This document shows, piece by piece, positions 59,133-64,000 of a stretch of 64,000 nt of DNA. Origin of the DNA: Ruegeria sp. ANG-S4 (GTDB lineage: Bacteria; Pseudomonadota; Alphaproteobacteria; Rhodobacterales; Rhodobacteraceae); assembly GCF_000814005.1 (NCBI RefSeq), contig NZ_JWLK01000005.1, forward strand, positions 620,001-684,000, written 5' to 3'. Below the pieces are notes generated by a model that saw only the letters and a list, made by a program, of their open reading frames with translations, had not been told where the DNA came from and searched no databases. Both the position numbers and the translations under genes were made by a program. Position 1 is the first letter of the stretch; every line of letters starts with the position of its first letter.

Positions 59133-62100
59133 CTAGCTACACCCGCTTGTGGCCCCGCAGGTGTTGCACTTCATGCAGGTGCCGTTGCGCACCAGCGTGT
59201 AGTTTCCGCATTCGCCGCAAGGGTCGCCCTCATATCCCTGCATCTTGGCCTTGGTGCGCGCGTCCATGCTGGTCGCAGTGGCGGCTTCAATCGCTGGCGA
59301 TTGGAACACAGCCGCTGTCTCTGCCATCCCCGTCGTTTCGGCCTGACCACCATTCAGCACCATCAGGTCCTGCGGCAGGCGCTTGCGGAGATACCCGGTC
59401 GAGCTGATTTGTTTCAGCACTTCCAACGACTTAGTCGCCGCGCTTTCGCTGATTTCGGACACATTGGGCAATCCGTCTTCCTCACCCCGGCCCAGATCGT
59501 CAAAGGTCGCCCCTTCGGGCTTCACATGGGCCAGATCGGTGCGGTCCAGATAGGACACGGCCAATTCGCGGAAGATGTAATCCAGGATTGACGTCGCATT
59601 CTTGATCGAGTCGTTGCCCTGCACCATCCCCGCCGGTTCGAACTTGGTGAAGGTAAAGGCATCCACGAACTCTTCCAGCGGCACGCCGTATTGCAGGCCG
59701 ACCGACACCGCGATGGCAAAGTTGTTCATCATCGCCCGGAAGCCAGCGCCTTCCTTGTGCATGTCGATGAAGATCTCACCCAGCTTGCCGTCTTCGAACT
59801 CGCCGGTCCGCAGGTAAACCTTGTGGCCGCCCACGATTGCCTTTTGGGTATAGCCCTTGCGGCGATGCGGCAGTTTCTCGCGATGGCTGCGGATCATTTC
59901 CTTGACCACAACCTTTTCGATCACCTTTTCGGCCAGAACGACCGCTTTTTCCTGCGCCGAACCGCTTTCCAGCACTTCCGCCGCTTCGTCGTCATCCTCG
60001 ACCAGCGCCGCGGCCAGAGGCTGAGACAGTTTCGAGCCGTCACGATAGAGCGCATTGGCCTTCACACCCAGCGACCAGCTGAGTTCATAGGCCTTCTGGC
60101 AATCCTCGATGGTCGCGTCGTTCGGCATGTTGATCGTTTTTGAGATCGCGCCCGAGATGAAGCTCTGCGCCGCCGCCATCATAGTGATGTGGCTATCAAC
60201 CCCCAGGAAACGCTTGCCTTTCTTGCCGCACGGGTTGGCGCAGTCGAAGATCGAATAGTGCTCTTCCTTCAGATGCGGTGCGCCTTCCAGCGTCATTGTT
60301 CCGCAAACGTGATCGTTGGCCGCGTCGATATCAGCTTTGGTGAAGCCTAGATGGCGCAGCAGGTCGAAGGTGGGATCATTCAGCTTGGTCGCCGGGATAC
60401 CCAGCACGCCGGTGCAGAAATCTTCGCCCAGCGTCCACTGATTGAAGACAAACCGGATATCGAACGCGCTTTCCAGCGCAGCATCCACCTTGGCCAGCTC
60501 ATTTGTGCCAAAGCCATGACCGGCCAGCGAGGTGTGGTTGATCCCCGGCGCGTTGCCTATGGTGCCGTGACCAACTGCGTAGCTGACGATCTCTTCAATT
60601 TGAGACGAAGAATAACCCAGCTTTTCCAGCGCAGACGGCACTGACCGGTTGATGATCTTGAAGTAACCGCCACCGGCCAGCTTTTTGAACTTCACCAGCG
60701 CAAAGTCTGGTTCAATCCCGGTGGTGTCGCAATCCATCACCAGACCGATGGTGCCGGTTGGTGCAATAACCGTGGCCTGCGCATTGCGGTAGCCGTTTTT
60801 CTCGCCGAGGCTCAGCGCTTCGTCCCAAGCCGACATGGCCAGATCGACCAACCGTTTGTCCGGGCAGTTGCCGTGGTCCAGCGGCACCGGCTTCACCGCC
60901 AGCTTCTCATACTCTTCGGTCACACCCTGTGCGGCCCGGCGGTGATTACGCATAACGCGCAGCATGTGGTCTGCGTTGCGCTCATAGCCTTTGAAGGCAC
61001 CCAGTTCACCGGCGATTTCAGCCGAAGTTGCATAAGCCACACCGGTCATGATCGCAGTCAGCGCGCCACAGATCGAACGCCCCTCGTCCGAGTCATAGCT
61101 GTAACCCATGTTCATCAACAGACCGCCGATATTGGCGTAACCCAGACCCAAGGTGCGGAAGTCATAGGAAAGCTGCGCGATTTCCTTCGACGGGAATTGC
61201 GCCATAGTCACCGAGATTTCCAGCGTCAGGGTCCACAGGCGCGAGGCGTGCATGTAATCCGCCGCCTGGAACTCACCGTCCTTGAGGAAGGTCAGCAGGT
61301 TCATCGAGGCAAGGTTACAGGCCGTGTCATCGAGGAACATGTACTCCGAACACGGGTTCGAGCCGCGAATCTCACCATCTTCGGGGCATGTGTGCCATTC
61401 GTTTACCGTGTCATGGAACTGAATGCCCGGATCAGCACAGGCCCACGCGGCATGGCCGACTTTTTCCCACAATTCCCGTGCCTTGACGGTCTTGGCGACC
61501 TTGCCATCGGTGCGGTTGATCAGTTCCCAATCGGCGTCTTTCTCAACAGCCGTCAGGAAAGCGTTCGTCACGCGGATCGAGTTGTTCGAGTTTTGCCCCG
61601 AAACCGAGCTATAGGCTTCCGAATCCCAGTCCGTGTCATAGGTCGGGAATTCGATGCTGTCATGGCCCTGCCTGGCGTAATCCAGCACGCGCTTGATGTA
61701 AGTCTCGGGGATCGCGACCTTTTTCGCCTCACGTACCGCTTTTTTCAGGCGGTCGTTTTTGTTGGGGTCATAGGCGTCATCCGCCGTGCCGTCCCATGAC
61801 CGGATGGCCTCGAAAATGCCGTTCAGCATCTTTTCGTGCATCTTCGATCCGGCGACGATCGAGGCCACCTTCTGCTCTTCCAGCACCTTCCATTCGATGA
61901 ACTGCTCGATATCGGGGTGATCGGCATCGACAATCACCATCTTTGCTGCTCGACGGGTTGTCCCGCCTGATTTGATCGCGCCAGCGGCGCGGTCGCCGAT
62001 CTTGAGAAAGCCCATGAGGCCGGAGGATTTGCCGCCACCCGACAGCGCCTCACCTTCGGCACGCAGATGGCTGAAGTTGGTGCCGGTGCCCGAGCCGTAC

Positions 62101-62753
62101 TTAAACAGGCGCGCCTCGCGCACCCACAGATCCATGATGCCGCCTTCGTTCACCAGATCATCGTCGACGGACTGGATGAAGCACGCATGTGGTTGCGGAT
62201 GTTCATAAGCGGATTTCGATTTGGTCAGCTTGCCAGTCTTATAGTCAACATAGTGATGCCCCTGCGCCGGGCCGTCGATCCCGTAAGCCCAGTGGAGACC
62301 CGTGTTGAACCATTGCGGCGAGTTCGGCGCAGCGCGCTGAGTGGCCAGCATATAGCGCATCTCGTCAAAGTAAGCGCGTGCGTCTTCCTCGGTCGAGAAA
62401 TAGCCGCCTTTCCAGCCCCAGTACGCCCAGGCACCTGCCAGACGATCAAAAACCTGCTTCGACGACGTCTCACCGTCGAATTCAGCGCCTTCCGCCGGAA
62501 CCGAGCGCCACAGGAATTCTGGAACGTCTTTTTCTTTGACCTTCTTCAGCTTTGACGGGACACCGGCCTTGCGGAAATACTTCTGCGCGATGACATCGCT
62601 GGCCACCTGGCTCCATTTCGCTGGAACCTCGATCTCGTCAAGACGAAAAACAATCGTGCCATCGGGGTTACGGATTTCCGAAGTTGCGGACACGAAGTCC
62701 AGCTCCGCATAAGCATCCTGCCCCGATTTGGTGAATTTTCTTTCAATTTTCAT
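59133..62753 (-). CDS. nrdJ: Class II (adenosylcobalamin-dependent) ribonucleotide reductase
   Basis: A 1206-residue B12-dependent reductase. Landmarks are [19 protein letters not shown], the finger-loop sequence [34 protein letters not shown], and a C-terminal zinc-type tail with CGECG...CMKCNTCG (cysteines also used for re-reduction). The start at 62753 ([18 protein letters not shown]) is the family start; the longer frame reads into the leader. It makes dNTPs without oxygen but needs B12, complementing the B12-riboswitch-controlled nrdHIEF at 2.8 kb. Confidence 0.96.
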   Translation of the reverse strand: MKIERKFTKSGQDAYAELDFVSATSEIRNPDGTIVFRLDEIEVPAKWSQVASDVIAQKYFRKAGVPSKLKKVKEKDVPEFLWRSVPAEGAEFDGETSSKQVFDRLAGAWAYWGWKGGYFSTEEDARAYFDEMRYMLATQRAAPNSPQWFNTGLHWAYGIDGPAQGHHYVDYKTGKLTKSKSAYEHPQPHACFIQSVDDDLVNEGGIMDLWVREARLFKYGSGTGTNFSHLRAEGEALSGGGKSSGLMGFLKIGDRAAGAIKSGGTTRRAAKMVIVDADHPDIEQFIEWKVLEEQKVASIVAGSKMHEKMLNGIFEAIRSWDGTADDAYDPNKNDRLKKAVREAKKVAIPETYIKRVLDYARQGHDSIEFPTYDTDWDSEAYSSVSGQNSNNSIRVTNAFLTAVEKDADWELINRTDGKVAKTVKARELWEKVGHAAWACADPGIQFHDTVNEWHTCPEDGEIRGSNPCSEYMFLDDTACNLASMNLLTFLKDGEFQAADYMHASRLWTLTLEISVTMAQFPSKEIAQLSYDFRTLGLGYANIGGLLMNMGYSYDSDEGRSICGALTAIMTGVAYATSAEIAGELGAFKGYERNADHMLRVMRNHRRAAQGVTEEYEKLAVKPVPLDHGNCPDKRLVDLAMSAWDEALSLGEKNGYRNAQATVIAPTGTIGLVMDCDTTGIEPDFALVKFKKLAGGGYFKIINRSVPSALEKLGYSSSQIEEIVSYAVGHGTIGNAPGINHTSLAGHGFGTNELAKVDAALESAFDIRFVFNQWTLGEDFCTGVLGIPATKLNDPTFDLLRHLGFTKADIDAANDHVCGTMTLEGAPHLKEEHYSIFDCANPCGKKGKRFLGVDSHITMMAAAQSFISGAISKTINMPNDATIEDCQKAYELSWSLGVKANALYRDGSKLSQPLAAALVEDDDEAAEVLESGSAQEKAVVLAEKVIEKVVVKEMIRSHREKLPHRRKGYTQKAIVGGHKVYLRTGEFEDGKLGEIFIDMHKEGAGFRAMMNNFAIAVSVGLQYGVPLEEFVDAFTFTKFEPAGMVQGNDSIKNATSILDYIFRELAVSYLDRTDLAHVKPEGATFDDLGRGEEDGLPNVSEISESAATKSLEVLKQISSTGYLRKRLPQDLMVLNGGQAETTGMAETAAVFQSPAIEAATATSMDARTKAKMQGYEGDPCGECGNYTLVRNGTCMKCNTCGATSGCS

Positions 62754-63298
62754 GTCCGCTGCCCCAGCTTCAATCTGTCCAAATTCTAGTCTCAGGCACA
62801 AAATCTTGAGGTGCGGGGTGCCGCCCGCTTTACCCACCCGAGTTCGAACACAGGGAACCCGCCGCTGCCCTTAACAGCGCAAAACCGACAATCCGGTTGC
62901 ACGTCTTAATGGTTTGTTGTCCGTCCCTTGCCCGGCGCGTTTTCCGGTCATTTCTACCAGATGTAGTGGCGCGTCTCTCGGCCTATACAATCTGACGTAT
63001 CTTGGCATAGTTGGTCAACGGCCTTTTTCTCAGTTTTTTGGAATCTTTTTTGTTGACCAATCCTTGAAAATCGGCGGGAAACCGCCGTTGAGCGATTCCT
63101 GAACCGTCAACGGATGGGCGCCTGACCCGCTTGGGTCATTCCAGGCAATTCGTTTTTTTGTTTCACCCGCAAAAGTTAGCGGAAGATGATCATGCAGAAT
63201 GGAATTAACGAATAATTCAGAGAATCATCGCCCCGGGTTCCGGTCGCGTGCCATAGTTGAAGACAGTGATGTTTTTTGATCAAAGAACCGGTATCAGT
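62754..63298. other. Long gene-free region upstream of nrdJ
   Basis: About 545 bases between divergent nrdJ and the lipoprotein gene. It holds their promoters. A hairpin GGCGG-GAAA-CCGCC (around 63073-63086) and T-rich runs (63024-63052) occur. No cobalamin aptamer core was found. One degenerate NrdR-like element (62955-62970) lacks a convincing partner. Confidence 0.45.
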
Positions 63299-63733
63299 AT
63301 GCGCCTGTTATGTTTTATTCCCGTCTTGGCTCTGATCGTGTCCTGTACATCACAGGATGACCTTCCCGGTTCGCGCAGCGCTCAGTTCACGGATTTCCCC
63401 AAACAGATGTTCAACTCGTTCCAAACGGATTGCAAAGGGCCCGGTGAGGACCTTGTAAACATCGGACGGGATAGTTTTGAATGCCGTGAACATCTTTCGC
63501 CCGAAGCAACGGCGTTCCTGATTCTATCCTATGACGGATATCCTCAGAGCCTTCCGAAGATAGTGACACGGCTGAAATCGACGAGGAATCAACGCGGTTA
63601 TCGTGTGGATGCGGACCTGTATTTTCTGGTCCCTCAGCAAGGCGGCGGCACTTTAAAGATCCCGGTTCAAAGTGACACGCTGGATCAGGACTTTAGCCGC
63701 CTCTATGCGAGATTTGGCGGAACGCCGATATAG
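63299..63733 (+). CDS. Putative lipoprotein
   Basis: A 144-residue predicted lipoprotein. MRLLCFIPVLALIVSCTSQD carries a lipobox-like LIVSC, so Cys16 would be acylated. The rest (DLYFLVPQQGG; SRLYARFGG) is soluble and not recognised. The start at 63299 gives a normal-length signal; an in-frame start at 63257 would add 14 polar residues. Ribosome site is weak. Confidence 0.65.
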   Translation: MRLLCFIPVLALIVSCTSQDDLPGSRSAQFTDFPKQMFNSFQTDCKGPGEDLVNIGRDSFECREHLSPEATAFLILSYDGYPQSLPKIVTRLKSTRNQRGYRVDADLYFLVPQQGGGTLKIPVQSDTLDQDFSRLYARFGGTPI

Positions 63734-63741
63734 GTTGAAAG

Positions 63742-63818
63742 TGGTCGGGGCGGCAGGATTCGAACCTACGACCCCCTGTACCCAAAACAGGTGCGCTACC
63801 AGACTGCGCCACGCCCCG
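63742..63818 (-). tRNA. tRNA-Pro (anticodon TGG)
   Basis: Minus-strand cloverleaf of 77 nt: acceptor CGGGGCG/CGCCCCG, anticodon loop TTTGGGT (TGG), T arm with GGTTCGAATCC, encoded CCA. Confidence 0.97.
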
Positions 63819-63861
63819 GACCGTGCGCCTTCCTAACGATGCCGATCTGATTTGAAAAGCC

Positions 63862-64000
63862 CTAACAGGGCCAAATTGCAGGCCCTTGCGAAAAAACTTC
63901 GTGCCGTAAATGCGTTCCAGGCCGGATACCATAGCGCGCGGCGAGACCGGCATTGATTTCCAGTACGGTATAGACCGAATCGCCGCCATCGATCGGCGTC
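63862..64000 (-). CDS. DUF192 family protein, 3' fragment
   Basis: The last 45 codons of a gene that begins beyond the window edge: TPIDGGDSVYTVLEINAGLA then ARYGIRPGTHLRHEVF. The YTVLEINAGLAARYGI block is the conserved C-terminal part of DUF192, a small exported or cytosolic family of unknown function. Only this fragment is visible. Confidence 0.75.
   Translation of the reverse strand, partial: TPIDGGDSVYTVLEINAGLAARYGIRPGTHLRHEVFSQGPAIWPC

Noticed and set aside
58604..59407. 267-codon plus-strand frame overlapping the nrdJ 3' end
   Set aside because: Partly antisense to nrdJ, arginine- and proline-rich with no family likeness; contains the nrdJ terminator hairpin.
62955..63001. Degenerate NrdR-like boxes upstream of nrdJ
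   Set aside because: CTACCAGATGTAGTGG matches only about 10 of 16 consensus positions and the sequence 31 bases away matches fewer; not strong enough to call.

Overview
The window reads as chromosomal DNA of an alphaproteobacterium of the order Rhodobacterales, most likely the marine Roseobacter group. Supporting signs are the high-GC coding style, an alaS-recA-cckA neighbourhood, a GTTC-N7-GTTC LexA box before recA, a TTAA-N7-TTAA CtrA box before cckA, a suf operon headed by a one-cysteine IscR, and both a class Ib and a class II ribonucleotide reductase. It is mostly housekeeping, with one small decayed phage or island scar. There are three tRNA genes (Arg-CCG, Leu-CAA, Pro-TGG) and no rRNA, CRISPR array or insertion sequence.

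Layout. 1-2.3 kb: a divergent pair for 3-3 peptidoglycan cross-links (L,D-transpeptidase, MepK-like peptidase). 2.5-7 kb: nrdHIEF plus a MazG-like pyrophosphohydrolase, behind tandem NrdR boxes and a cobalamin riboswitch. 7-9.6 kb: a Rieske oxygenase/reductase pair resembling glycine-betaine demethylase GbcAB, behind a second cobalamin riboswitch. 10-13.8 kb: a probable zinc-limitation locus (COG0523 GTPase with SISS in place of CxCC, SmtB-type ArsR regulator, DUF1826 protein, class III alcohol dehydrogenase missing two structural-zinc cysteines). 14-17.3 kb: sulfotransferase, phage-tail-like remnants, two small membrane proteins and an integrase stump against tRNA-Arg. 17.3-24.9 kb: the suf iron-sulfur operon. 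25-31 kb: hydrolase, SMR pump, typA, a secreted repeat protein and a transglutaminase-like peptidase. 31-41 kb: alaS, recA, cckA, an RsmB-type methyltransferase, guaB. 41-50 kb: corrinoid-protein reactivator, GFA protein, YqaA, dsbB, HNH nuclease, pseudouridine synthase, AlkA-type glycosylase, MFS carrier. 50-56.4 kb: NDUFAF6-like protein, cimA, cysS, aminotransferase, outer-membrane protein. 56.6-64 kb: MttB-family corrinoid methyltransferase, EF-hand protein, nrdJ, lipoprotein, tRNA-Pro and a DUF192 fragment.

Two themes connect distant genes. First, B12 economy: the B12-independent enzymes (NrdEF, GbcAB-like) sit behind cobalamin riboswitches, while B12-dependent counterparts (NrdJ, an MttB-family methyltransferase) and a corrinoid reactivator lie elsewhere in the window without one that I can see. 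Second, zinc economy at 10-13.8 kb, where the regulatory palindromes and the loss of cysteine ligands in two proteins point the same way. Functional links beyond family assignment are inference.
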